The notes under the pieces are model-generated. The model saw only the letters and a list, made by a program, of their open reading frames with translations, did not search any database and was not told the DNA's origin. From positions 186,001 through 250,000 of the forward strand of contig NZ_CP023747.1 in NCBI RefSeq assembly GCF_008704995.1: 64,000 bases of DNA, in the 5' to 3' direction. Position numbers and translations under genes: made by a program. Shown piece by piece: positions 52,414 through 61,262 of the stretch. The number at the start of each line of letters is the position of its first letter. Position 1 is the stretch's first letter. Origin of the DNA: Streptomyces nodosus (GTDB taxonomy: Bacteria > Actinomycetota > Actinomycetes > Streptomycetales > Streptomycetaceae).

Positions 52414-53046
52414 ATGCAGCTCACCCCTGCCCTGCCCTGGTGGGCCCGGCTACTGCGCCGCGCCCGGACCACCACCCCCACCCCGGCGGGAGCCGCGCCC
52501 CACCCCGGCCGACGATTCCGGCACCTGCATCCGACGGCCGACCGGGACGGTGAAGAAACCTCCCCCACACTCGCCGACCTGTACCGCACCCGGCGGCTCG
52601 ACATGGTCCGCCTGGCGGCCTTCCTGGTGGACGACCTGCACACCGCCGAAGACGTCGTCCAGGACGCCTTCGCCGCCGTCTGCCGTCGGCACGGCGAACG
52701 GCTGGACGACCTCCAGGACGCACACGCCTACCTCCACACCGCGGTCGTCAACGCCGCCCGCTCGGTGCTCCGCCGACGGCGCACCGCACGCGCGTACACC
52801 CCGCCGTACCAGGGCCCCGGGGCGCCGGTCGACGAACTGCTGCTGCTCGCCGAGGAGCACCGGCAGGTCTTCGACGCGCTGGCGCAACTCACCGCGCGCC
52901 AGCGCGAGGTACTGGTCCTGCGCTACTGGTCCGACCTGACCGAGGCGCAGATCGCCGAGACCCTCGGCGTGTCCCGTGGCACCGTCAAGTCGACAGCGAG
53001 CCGCGCGCTCGCCACGCTGGAAAAACTCCTGGAGACGGACCGATGA
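52414..53046 (+). CDS. ECF-family RNA polymerase sigma factor
   Basis: 210 residues. Region 2 spans LADLYRTRRLDMVRLAAFLV and DDLHTAEDVVQDAFAAVCRR (DxxQ/DxF-type -10 recognition helix). Region 4 has LTARQREVLVLRYWSDLTEA and QIAETLGVSRGTVKSTASRA. The first 45 residues are Pro/Arg-rich. It is closest to the SigE-like actinobacterial ECFs followed by a small membrane protein. The stop overlaps that gene's start (ATGA). Confidence 0.9.
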   Translation: MQLTPALPWWARLLRRARTTTPTPAGAAPHPGRRFRHLHPTADRDGEETSPTLADLYRTRRLDMVRLAAFLVDDLHTAEDVVQDAFAAVCRRHGERLDDLQDAHAYLHTAVVNAARSVLRRRRTARAYTPPYQGPGAPVDELLLLAEEHRQVFDALAQLTARQREVLVLRYWSDLTEAQIAETLGVSRGTVKSTASRALATLEKLLETDR

Positions 53047-53408
53047 CCACCCCGCCGCCGCTCGAGGAGAGGCTGCGCGCCGCACTTGAAGCGCGAGGAC
53101 AGCTCATCAGCGCCCACGACCTGTCACCTGCCCACCCGCCCACCGGAAATACCTGGGGCACACGTCGGATTCGGCGGGTCGTGTCCCTCGCCGCCGCCAC
53201 CGCGGCGGCCGCGGCCGCCGTCGTCCTCCTGCTGTCCCCCAACACCCCGGACCGCCCCCGCCCGACACCGCCCGCACGACATACCAGCCCCACCGTCACC
53301 CCTCCCACCACCGTGCCGCACCCGTCCGGCGTCCCCGGTGACACCAACGGCAAGCCCAACCCGTCTGGGGTCCCCGGTGACGCGAACGGCAAGCCCTACC
53401 GCCACTGA
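53043..53408 (+). CDS. Membrane protein, putative anti-sigma partner with repeat tail
   Basis: 121 residues. Cytoplasmic N-terminus of 44 residues (MTTPPPLEERLRAALEARGQ), one membrane span (about 45-65, Ala/Val-rich), then an outer Pro/Thr linker ending SGVPGDTNGKPNPSGVPGDA and NGKPYRH. The last unit is identical to the C-terminus of the secreted protein upstream, and the DNA just past both stops is also similar, so one tail was copied from the other. The position and topology suit an anti-sigma or regulator, though no ZAS zinc motif is present. Confidence 0.72.
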   Translation: MTTPPPLEERLRAALEARGQLISAHDLSPAHPPTGNTWGTRRIRRVVSLAAATAAAAAAVVLLLSPNTPDRPRPTPPARHTSPTVTPPTTVPHPSGVPGDTNGKPNPSGVPGDANGKPYRH

Positions 53409-53543
53409 GCCGCCGACCATGGGTGCGGCAAAGCCGGACCGGACGTTCGCCCTCACCGCCGGACTGCCCACCCGTCGTCCTCGTACCGCCGGGGACCGCG
53501 TCAATCGTCCTTTGAGCTTCCGCTGACATCAATTGGATCCCAT

Positions 53544-54431
53544 GTGTTCGATTCCCCTGACTTCGATCTGGCGCCGTATGCCGGCATTGATGAGACGCAG
53601 TATGTGCAACGCGGCTACTGCAGTTGGAGCGATGCGGGTTGGCGGTCGCTGCTGGTGCAGAGTTTTGTGCATGCTCGCCAAGTCGAAGACTTGCTGCTGC
53701 CTGGAACGTCTGACCTGCATCTCGTGCTGTGCACTGGGGGAGAAGCGATAATGCGGGTCAGCTCTGGAGGGCCACCGACCAGACGTCGTTGGAGGTCTGG
53801 CCGGCTCGAACTCATGGTGCCTGGCCAGGCTACTGTGCGCAGCTACGCAACGACGTCGGTCCTGTCCACCGTCCAGGTGCATATCCGACGGGCTGATATC
53901 GAGCAGGCCGCCCACGGGCTGAGGCAGCGCGGTCCGGACTTCGAGGCGTTGTCCGCCGGACTGGGCGCGGGCGACCCGGTCGTCGAACACATCGTCCGTT
54001 CGCTGCCGGCCAGCCGAGATGCGGGGGACTTGTACGCCGAGTCGGCTGCGGCGTTCCTCGCGGTGCATCTCCTGTCCCGGGGCCGGATACCGCCCGCGCA
54101 CGGGCACGAGCACGCCGCAGTACGCAACGGCATTTCCCTCATGCAGGACCGCCTGGCCGAACCGCTCACCCTCGCCGAGATCGCGGCCGAAGTACACCTC
54201 AGCGTGTACCATTTCGTCCGAATTTTCAGGGATGCCACTAGTCTAACGCCATATCGATATCTCACACGGCTTCGTATCGAGTTGGCCCAACGGCTGTTGT
54301 CGGAAACCGACCTCACCATCGAGGAGATCACCCGGCGGTGCGGCTTCACTGCACCTAGCGCCTTGTCGTCGGCATTCCTGCGCCAAGTCGGCGCCCGTCC
54401 CTCCGCCTACCGTAAGGCCACCGCCGGGTAG
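53544..54431 (+). CDS. AraC-family transcriptional regulator
   Basis: 295 residues. The N-terminal AraC_binding_2-like region (QSFVHARQVEDLLLPGTSDL) is followed by a C-terminal double HTH (LTLAEIAAEVHLSVYHFVRI, FRDATSLTPYRYLTRLRIEL, LTIEEITRRCGFTAPSALSS). GTG 53544 is the start. A scrap of a related AraC gene lies at 55911-56029 beyond the IS630 insertion. Confidence 0.82.
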   Translation: MFDSPDFDLAPYAGIDETQYVQRGYCSWSDAGWRSLLVQSFVHARQVEDLLLPGTSDLHLVLCTGGEAIMRVSSGGPPTRRRWRSGRLELMVPGQATVRSYATTSVLSTVQVHIRRADIEQAAHGLRQRGPDFEALSAGLGAGDPVVEHIVRSLPASRDAGDLYAESAAAFLAVHLLSRGRIPPAHGHEHAAVRNGISLMQDRLAEPLTLAEIAAEVHLSVYHFVRIFRDATSLTPYRYLTRLRIELAQRLLSETDLTIEEITRRCGFTAPSALSSAFLRQVGARPSAYRKATAG

Positions 54432-54656
54432 CTCTCTGACGCGGCTCTCGTGAGATCCTCGGCAAGACACGCCCAAGAGTGGTCAACCCTTTTCAGCGTG
54501 ACCACTGGTCTGGGACCGGTCCAGAAACCTGTTACGTCCCCTCCCCCTGTCATTGCAGAGCGCCATCCAGTGTGCCGTATCCAGGGCAGGGTGGCCTGCG
54601 GTCAGGGCCGTCCTCAGCCGAGTTACGGCACTACTGACCTTGAATGCGTGATGTCG

Positions 54657-55245
54657 TCAGGGTGGCGTGCGTAGGCCGGTGCCGGTGAGGCAGCCATCCA
54701 GGACGTCGTGGCGGTACTGGAGTTGGCGCAGACCCTTCCGGACTGTGGTGACGAGGTCGTCGGGGTTGGCGAAGGCCCGGTTCGCCAGGCTGGTGCGCCG
54801 GAGTATGGACCAGATGGTCTCGACGGGGTTCAGGTCGGGTGCGTAGGGCGGGAGTTGGAAGACGGTGAGCCAGTCGCGGTCGGCGATGTAGCGGCGCATC
54901 CCGGCGGTGAGGTGGGTGTTGAGATTGTCCCAGACCAGCACGATCGGGCCGCCGAGCTGGTGGTGGGCATTCTGGATGAGGTCGCGGTAGTCCTTCCAGG
55001 AGAAACTCTTGCGCCCGTCCGGTCGGGCGTCGGGGCAGGGCCGGTAGACCAGCCGGGATGGTTCACCCGCCTTGTAGCAGAGAAGGGCAGCCACCGATAA
55101 GCGGCGGCGGGAGCGTCCTCTGACGCGGATGACGGGGGTGTGGCCGCGGCGCGACCAGGTTCGGGTGGTCGGCGGCGTCATCGAGAAGCCGGCCTCGTCC
55201 TCGAAGACGAGCCAGGCGTCGAGCGCCGCCACGGTCCTTCCACCT
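54657..55245 (-). CDS. IS630 transposase, second frame (DDE catalytic part)
   Basis: About 195 codons. LVFEDEAGFSMTPPTTRTWS has the first Asp/Glu, VLVWDNLNTHLTAGM the second Asp, LPPYAPDLNPVETIWSILRR the last acidic residue. It ends RHDVLDGCLTGTGLRTPP. The frame overlaps the first one and has no strong start of its own. Confidence 0.78.
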
Positions 55246-55717
55246 GGGGCCACGTCTCCTTCACCCAGCCAGCCACCGCCGCCTCGTCCCGCTCGATCGC
55301 CCGGCGAGCGGGGACCTGGCAACTCCAGCCATGCCGCTTGACCAGCGCGGCGACACCTTGGACGGTGTAGCTCTTGTGGAACCGGCGCCCGATCAGCGTC
55401 CTGATCCGCGACAGAGTCCACGTCTGGTCCGGCCAACCGTGCGCTACCGGGCCCTTGAGCAGCTCACGCTCCAGCACGGCGAAGAGCTCGTCGCTCAGCA
55501 ACGGCAGCGACGCCGGCCCCTTCGATGCCAGAGCTCTCGGCCCACCCTGCGACCAGGCCTTCCTCCAGCGTTGCACCGATCGGATGCTGACCCGCAGGTC
55601 ATGGGCGATGACTGCGGTCTCGTCCCCGTGCCCAAACCGCTCGGCCGCCTCCAACCGCAATCTCTCCCGAAAGGCCCGTCGTTCATCGGTCAGTCCACCG
55701 CCCTGCGCGTACCTCAT
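55178..55717 (-). CDS. IS630 transposase, first frame (DNA-binding part)
   Basis: 179 residues starting MRYAQGGGLTDERRAFRERL. It holds HTH domains (VIAHDLRVSIRSVQRWRKAW; TLSRIRTLIGRRFHKSYTVQ) and ends after VEGPWRRSTPGSSSRT. The catalytic part is in the next frame, so a ribosomal slip near the VEGPW codons is expected to make the fusion. Confidence 0.8.
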   Translation of the reverse strand: MRYAQGGGLTDERRAFRERLRLEAAERFGHGDETAVIAHDLRVSIRSVQRWRKAWSQGGPRALASKGPASLPLLSDELFAVLERELLKGPVAHGWPDQTWTLSRIRTLIGRRFHKSYTVQGVAALVKRHGWSCQVPARRAIERDEAAVAGWVKETWPQVEGPWRRSTPGSSSRTRPASR

Positions 55718-55910
55718 GCAGGCGGCATACCGCGGGGATCATGAGACGTCAGCCCCTACGCCACCGCCCTTTGAAGGTCAGTAATCGCCTCCTCTCCCAG
55801 CACCAGATCAACCGACGCAACCTCGGTTCGCCTTCGCATCGCCGTCATCGAACGGGCGGTTAGCCTCGCGCGTTCACGAGGCGGGCTGTCCGAGTGGTGA
55901 AAGCGCGAGA

Positions 55911-56029
55911 CTAACCATCAACCAGATCGCTGAGTGGTGTCGATTCACCGGCCCCAACTCCTTTTCAGCGACGTTCCTTCGTCAGATCGGGGTGCGGCCA
56001 TCGGACTGGCAAAGGGAGACCTTTTAGTA
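55911..56029 (+). pseudogene. C-terminal scrap of an AraC-family gene
   Basis: LTINQIAEWCRFTGPNSFSA, TFLRQIGVRPSDWQRETF and then TAG match the second HTH of AraC regulators and resemble the end of the gene at 53544. Just upstream (55880-55912) GGCTGTCCGAGTGGTGAAAG looks like the D-arm part of a tRNA gene, without a 3' half. Confidence 0.5.
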
Positions 56030-56119
56030 GAGGGAATCTGTAGCCGTTGAATCTGTGTATCGAGACGGCCTTTGACATCGTGGCGGCAGGAGTCTTTTCA
56101 TCACTGTAGATGCGGCCGG

Positions 56120-57022
56120 TCAGCGCGCGCTACCGGAAGATTCGACGAGAAGGAGCGCCGCCTTTCCCACGTTTTCGTCAACCTGCTTCTGATAGACGTT
56201 CAGGGCAACGGAGTTGGCCGATATCAACTGCCGCTGATACCCGGTGAGTACAGCGAAGTAGACTGCGGCCAGATGCGAGTAGGCAGTGCAGGATTCAGCG
56301 GCTGTGGCCGCGGCTATCTCATCGGCGGTCGGCTGAGCTGTGTCCCAGGGGCCTGCTGCCAGTTCCTCGGGATCGCGGGCGGGATGTCCGGCTGCGGCCA
56401 TGCAAGTGGCCCAGCGGTTGCGGGCGCTGACCACTCGCTTGTCCGCAGCCGTCTGCTGGAATGACTGATTGAACAAGGCCTGGGTGAGCTTCCAGCCGTC
56501 AGTTTCTGCCAGAGTGGGTAGTAGCTTGTTTGTCTCGACAGAGCAGGCTTGGAAGTCCTTCTGCGAATACCCGCTTCCGCCCCCTACACGGTCTGGAGCT
56601 GCAATCGCAGTGTGAAAGCCTTTATGCTCGGCTGTTCCGCGACCGATGTAACCCCAGGCTCCGGCCGGCCTCAACGCCTCTTTGCTGCCCTTCACGGCGA
56701 CACGGATAATGTTCTGACCCGAGTAGGCTTCGTTTCCTCGGCCTTTCATGCAGCGGATGATCAGAGCTTTTCGCGTCTCGAATAGCAGGTCGCTGTCTTG
56801 CTCGGAGGTGCCATAGGAGGACAGTGGGGCTCGTGACAGTCCGTCATACCCGCTGACGGGCGCTGTTGGCGAGACTGTAAGGGCCGGCGGCGTGACGTCG
56901 TCGCTGATCGCGTGATTCGAAGAGCAGGCGGTGGCCAGCAGACCGAAGCCCGCAATCGTCGCCGTAACGGCAAGCCCTCTTCCTCCTCGCTGTGCGATGG
57001 CCAAATCTCGGTTGGATAGCAT
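56120..57022 (-). CDS. Lipoprotein with paired CMxxxG motifs, second copy of the family
   Basis: 300 residues. Signal peptide with lipobox LATAC. Cys order IRCMKGRG, QACSVE, W-ATCMAAAG, ESC matches the lipoprotein at 22854-23804. Long helical stretches lie between them. ATG 57022 has GAAGAGGT upstream. A small secreted crystallin-like protein gene lies 412 bp upstream on the same strand, repeating the arrangement of the first pair. Function unknown. Confidence 0.72.
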   Translation of the reverse strand: MLSNRDLAIAQRGGRGLAVTATIAGFGLLATACSSNHAISDDVTPPALTVSPTAPVSGYDGLSRAPLSSYGTSEQDSDLLFETRKALIIRCMKGRGNEAYSGQNIIRVAVKGSKEALRPAGAWGYIGRGTAEHKGFHTAIAAPDRVGGGSGYSQKDFQACSVETNKLLPTLAETDGWKLTQALFNQSFQQTAADKRVVSARNRWATCMAAAGHPARDPEELAAGPWDTAQPTADEIAAATAAESCTAYSHLAAVYFAVLTGYQRQLISANSVALNVYQKQVDENVGKAALLLVESSGSAR

Positions 57023-57434
57023 GCGGAAATACCTCTTCGGGGAGTGCAACAGGTTGACCGGGCTCGCATTTGCTCACAGACAGCCATAACGCCCGGCCCG
57101 CATTCCGTATTGATGGCGGGAAACCCCGTGACGCTTAAAAGCACAAAAAGGAGAATCTTTCGCAACGAACCGCGCGGTAAATCAAACACCGTAAACGGTA
57201 ACGCCGAAAGATCAATCGTATCCGCAAATCGCCGGACTGGGCGTCCGGATGTCCGAGCAGATACTTCTGGACTCGGATATTGAAAATAGGCTGGCCGAGA
57301 CCCACGCGAAGGGTCGCAGCCAGCCAAATCTTCATCGAATGCTGGCCGGCAAGGGGCGACAGCGTGATTGCTTAGATTCACGCGGCTCCGGCGAGGTCAC
57401 CCCATGGCGGAAATATTCCCTTGGTCGCCCTTGT
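57023..57434. other. Intergenic; AT-richer, no gene recognised
   Basis: This 412-bp stretch between the paired genes has a lower GC content than its surroundings and no coding frame. It probably holds the promoter of the lipoprotein gene. Confidence 0.4.
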
Positions 57435-57824
57435 TCAGATGATTATCACGTAGTGAACCAGAGGCGGACGGTTCGGGAATACGGTCCAGGTCCACCTTGG
57501 AAATTGCAGAAGCTCCTCGTAGCCCGCGGCCGGTCCGGTGCCGGTCCACTTTCCGCCCCAAGTTTCGCAGTCGTTGTTTCCGGTGGAGATTTCGTCCAGC
57601 CAGCCCTCCACCCTTCCGACTGTCTGCGGGCCCGCAAAACAGCGTGTACCATTCCAGTCATCAGACGAGGCATTGTGAACTTGGATCTTCAGATAGTCAG
57701 TGTGATTGCCGCAGGGAAGTTCACCGGCGGAGGCGTTCGTCACCGGTCCGAATAGTGTCATGATGGCGGCCCCTGCAAGCGCGGCAGCGCCGCCTGCTTT
57801 CAGTCGCTTCTTCGCTGAGAACAC
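57435..57824 (-). CDS. Small secreted beta/gamma-crystallin-type protein
   Basis: 129 residues. Signal peptide (AKKRLKAGGAAALAGAAIMT, cleavage after ASA). The mature domain has LPCGNHTDYLKIQVHNASSD, TRCFAG and GWLDEISTGNNDC, then WTVFPNRPPLVHYVIII, the Streptomyces killer-toxin-like / metalloproteinase-inhibitor crystallin pattern. GTG 57824 follows AGGAGGGGAAT. It precedes a CMxxxG lipoprotein as at 23.8 kb. Confidence 0.72.
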   Translation of the reverse strand: MFSAKKRLKAGGAAALAGAAIMTLFGPVTNASAGELPCGNHTDYLKIQVHNASSDDWNGTRCFAGPQTVGRVEGWLDEISTGNNDCETWGGKWTGTGPAAGYEELLQFPRWTWTVFPNRPPLVHYVIII

Positions 57825-58039
57825 ATTCCCCTCCTGAAGGTGGTCCAAGCCCGTGTTCCTAATGACCGGCGGGCATCGGAGTATGAACTCGAAATTACGT
57901 CCCTGCGGTAGCGCAAGGCCATGCTTCAGATTGCTGTCACAGCTGCGTGATCTTGTGATGGGTCAGCGACTGAACTTGATTGGGTGATGTCGGTGCCGTT
58001 CGCCTGACAGTTGGTGGTCGGCACCGGTAGCCCTGGGGT

Positions 58040-59020
58040 GTGAGGTACGCACAGGGTGGCGGGCTGACCGACGCCGAGAGGACCACGCGGGAGCAGTTAC
58101 GGCTGCAGGCCGCGGGGCGTTTCGAGGGCGGGCAGACGAACGTGGAGATTGCCGCTGTCCTGCGGATCAGCGTGCGGTTGGTCGAGCGGTGGCGCCGGGC
58201 CTGGCGCGAGCTGGGCGAAGCGGGAGTCCTGTCAAAGGGGTCGCCAGGACGTTCCCGGCTCAGTGAAGCCCAGATTGCCAGGTTGGAAAGGGAGTTGGAG
58301 CGTGGTCCACTGGCTCATGGCTGGGCGGACCAGCGGTGGACGCTGGCGCGGATCAGGACGCTGATCGGCCGGCTGTTCCATGTCTCCTACACGGTCGAGG
58401 GCACCTGGCGGCTGCTGAAGCACGGCTGGAGCTGGCAGCAGCCCACTCGGCGGGCGATCGAGCGCGACGACTCGGCGGTCGAGGTGTGGAAGAAGGAGAC
58501 CTGGCCACGGGTAAGAGCACCGCGGCGGAGCGCAACACCTGGATCGTCTTCGAGGACGAAGCCGGCCAGTCGATGACTCCGCCGCGCGCCAGGACCTGGG
58601 GCCGGATCGGCCGCACTCCCGGTCGTGAGGGTGAGGGGCCGGGGCTCCGGACGGGTGTCGATGGCGGGCATGGCCTGCTACAAGCCCGGCGAGCGGTCCC
58701 GGCTTATCTACGCGATCCGCGAGTACCGCGACCTGATCATCCGTGCCCGCACTCAGCTCGGCGGCCCGATCGTGCTCGTCTGGGACAACGTCCGCCTGCA
58801 CCTCACAGCGAGCATGCGGGAGTTCATCGACGCGAACACCGAGTGGCTCACCGTGTTCCAGCTGCCCACCTATGCCCCGGGCCTCAACCCGACCGAGGGC
58901 GTCTGGTCGCTGGTCAAGCGCGACATCGGCAACTTCGCCGCAGCCGACCTCGGCCAGATCACCCGCGCAGTGAAGCGCAAGCTGAAGATGCTGCAGTACC
59001 GACCGGAGGGCCCAAAGCTG
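58040..59020 (+). pseudogene. IS630-family transposase, third and divergent copy, right end lost
   Basis: The first frame (58040-58576) carries the HTH (VEIAAVLRISVRLVERWRRA). The catalytic segments follow in the second frame: WIVFEDEAGQSMTPP, then after another shift near 58620 VLVWDNVRLHLT and LPTYAPGLNPTEGVWSLVKR. Similarity stops at LQYRP (about 59005) where a different gene begins; no right inverted repeat is visible. Confidence 0.68.
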
Positions 59021-59041
59021 CTGGTCAGCTACGGTGGTGGT

Positions 59042-59404
59042 GTGACTGACAGCCTGCCGGATGACGTAGCCGACGTGCTTGACCTCGTCCTGAACCCGGA
59101 CGAGCCCCTTCACGTCGCCCTCCGACGGCAGGTTCCCCAACTCAGGGTGCAATCTCGCTGTAAGTGCGGGTGCGGGACCACCTATTTCGAACTCGACACC
59201 GACCAGGTGGAGCCCGCGGCGACCGGCCTCGGCACCGTCGTGGCTGCCGACATCCAGCTCCTCACCGAAGCCGGCGAGTGCCCTGGCGAGGTCCTGGTCT
59301 TCGCGCAAGGTGGCTACCTCTCATGGCTGGAGGTCTGCTCTTGGAGCGATGACATCGAGGTGAATCTTGCCGCGGCGCGGCGCTGGCTGCAGCCACCCTC
59401 GTGA
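59042..59404 (+). CDS. Hypothetical protein with a CKCGCG motif
   Basis: 120 residues from GTG 59042. Acidic, with RCKCGCGTTYFELDTDQV near the middle, possibly a small metal site, and a C-terminal CSWSDDIEVNLAAARRWLQP. The frame is open upstream only because it fuses to the transposase relic. Function unknown; its native promoter was probably replaced by the IS. Confidence 0.6.
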   Translation: MTDSLPDDVADVLDLVLNPDEPLHVALRRQVPQLRVQSRCKCGCGTTYFELDTDQVEPAATGLGTVVAADIQLLTEAGECPGEVLVFAQGGYLSWLEVCSWSDDIEVNLAAARRWLQPPS

Positions 59405-59599
59405 ACCTGCCGGCAGCCTCCAGCGGTCTCGCACCGTGACGCCGCCGCGATCCGACCGACATCACGAGTTCAACTTCAGATGCAATCCCAATCTCAGTCA
59501 CGCCGGGGCGGCGACCGGCCGTCGACAGAGGTACTGCTCCGCTTCCTCGGCATCCGGCGTGGTGCACAGGAGTTGGCCTGCCTGGCACCCCGCGGGCGG

Positions 59600-59785
59600 C
59601 GGCCTCACCCGCTGGAGGGCGTGCGCCGTCCAGTACCCGCAGTCACCCGATCAACTTCCATCCCGTATGAGGACGCCAAGGACCAGCCGTGAAGGACCAC
59701 ACCGTGACCGACAGCCCCAACGGCCTGCTGACCCTCGTCGCCGACGACGGCGACCTTTGCGGCCTATACGCCGAACGTCTTCTTG
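59600..59785 (+). pseudogene. Relics of alkA-type and ogt-type DNA-repair genes
   Basis: RWRACAVQY and, one frame later, HPINFHPV-stop (59643-59670) form the C-terminus of an Ada/AlkA-type glycosylase. GTG 59689 starts MKDHTVTDSPNGLLTLVADD GDLCGLYAERL, the N-terminus of a methylated-DNA-cysteine methyltransferase, which is lost after about 59780. The typical alkA-ogt pair was deleted to these ends. Confidence 0.55.
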
Positions 59786-59794
59786 AATGTGACG

Positions 59795-59821
59795 GCTGCC
59801 CCGGTCTTCGGACGGGGCAGC
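59795..59821. terminator. Perfect 9-bp hairpin
   Basis: GCTGCCCCG (59795-59803) pairs with CGGGGCAGC (59813-59821) around a 9-base loop. From here to 60177 I see no gene. Confidence 0.45.
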
Positions 59822-60177
59822 GGCGAACGACGTCGTCGTCACCAGGGCCGGCCGATCGCCCCAACGAGCTACCCCTCATAAGCACCAGCTCGCCACACGG
59901 GCCGGGTCACGGAAAATCGGCCGACGTCCCCTGCACAGCATCACCCCACAAGACCGAGGCATCCCACTCTCCTCGGCTAGAGTGGAATTACGTATCTGCA
60001 GGTCAGATCCCGTTTCCCTATGGTCTTCTCACTTGAGTGCGCTCTCCTCCAGCCGTTCCGGCTTCTTGGCGCCGATCACGACACGGGACGGCACCTGAGC
60101 GATCCGCACCGCCCGCTGCGCACGTCCTTCCGCATCTCGGTCGGGATCGGCGTACTCGGCGTTGAACAGGGCGCACC

Positions 60178-60381
60178 TTGACTTCGGTCCGCAAGACCAA
60201 GCGTCCGCAGTCGGCTTCGGCCGGCGTCATCAGCGCCGCAGGGCGGGACAGCGGCGGGGACACCGTGGAACTCGACGAGGAGGTCCCCGAGTCCCCGCTC
60301 GCCCGCATGACCCGCCTGCGCACGGAACTGGCCTCCATGGTGGCCAGCAGCACGGTGAGCGCCACCGCCGCGGTGGGCTGA
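60178..60381 (+). CDS. Short hypothetical protein, possibly a gene remnant
   Basis: 67 residues from TTG 60178: MTSVRKTKRPQSASAGVISA and an acidic middle (GGDTVELDEEVPESPLARMT). Coding bias is acceptable, but there is no good ribosome binding site. It may be the end of a truncated gene. Confidence 0.3.
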   Translation: MTSVRKTKRPQSASAGVISAAGRDSGGDTVELDEEVPESPLARMTRLRTELASMVASSTVSATAAVG

Positions 60382-60480
60382 GGCTGGTCAGGGCCAAAGC
60401 CCGAGTGTCGCCTCGGGGTGGCGCCGGGTTCCACTGTTCCGGGTGTTGAGGTGCTGTCGTAGGGACGGGGAATCCGTCGG

Positions 60481-61240
60481 TCAGTCGGAGTCCGGCAGCT
60501 GGGTGAGCCGGTCGAGGGCGGCGGTGATGTAGTTGGTCCAGGGCCGGTGCCGGGCCAGGCGGAGGACCCGACGGCGGCCGGTGGTTACGAGCTGTCCGGC
60601 CGCGGTGAGCAGGCGGAGCCGCAGGCGGCGGGGCTCCCAGAGTCTGTCCTTCCCGGTCAGCGCGAGCATCGGCATCCAGGCCAGCAGGTCCAGCGCGATC
60701 TGCACGATCTCCAGCCAGATGCAGTTCTGGGCAGTGTGGGTGCAGGGGCAGGTTCCGCAGCCCGGTGGCCCGGGCGGCCCGGATGCGGTCCTCGGCCCGG
60801 GCCCGCAGCTGGTGACGAAGCTTAAGCTCGGCGATTGGCCAGCCGGGGCTGTTGGTGGCGAAGCAGGTCAGTCGCATGCAGTCCGCGTCGGGGAGTCTCA
60901 ACTGGGCCCCGGGGTGAGGCCTTTCCTTCCGAACGATCAGCCGCATCCCCTGTGGCCAACTCTCCAGGACGTCGCCAGTGAGTTCAGCGACCCAAACGCC
61001 GTCGCGGATCTCGCCGTCCGCCTCGACGGCCGGCGTCCAGGCGGATGCCGGGACCTTCAGCACGTGCCCATGGATCGGCATCGGTGATCACCATGCCGAC
61101 CGAGTAGGACAGCCACCGTCCCCGCCGGGCATGCCAGGCGACGACGTCATGGGTGCCACCCGCGGAGTCGGTGCGGATCAGGGTCTGTCGCCCGCGCCGG
61201 TACTCCTTCGGGTGCTGGGCCAAGGCCAGGCGGCTCCTCA
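60481..61240 (-). pseudogene. IS1380-family transposase, C-terminal half, frameshifted
   Basis: Reverse strand reads RRGRQTLIRTDSAGGTHDVV, then shifts to GVWVAELTGDVLESWPQGMR, LIVRKERPHPGAQLRLPDAD and RAEDRIRAARATGLRNLPLH, then shifts again to LDLLAWMPMLALTGKDRLWE. This is the IS1380 C-terminus. The N-terminal half and ends are missing. Confidence 0.7.
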
Positions 61241-61262
61241 CCCACAGCAGAAAGAGCCGGAG

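Larger units (their letters stand above)
54634..55781 (-). mobile_element. IS630-family element, copy 2 (1148 bp, apparently intact)
   Basis: Ends CTGACCTTGAATGCG and (reverse) CTGACCTTCAAAGGG, flanked by TA at 54632-54633 and 55782-55783. It contains the complete two-frame transposase. Confidence 0.82.

Noticed and set aside
54634..55781. Composite transposon formed by the IS630 pair
   Set aside because: The two copies are in direct orientation with different target sites, and the interval contains other mobile-element scars. There is no evidence that it moves as a unit.
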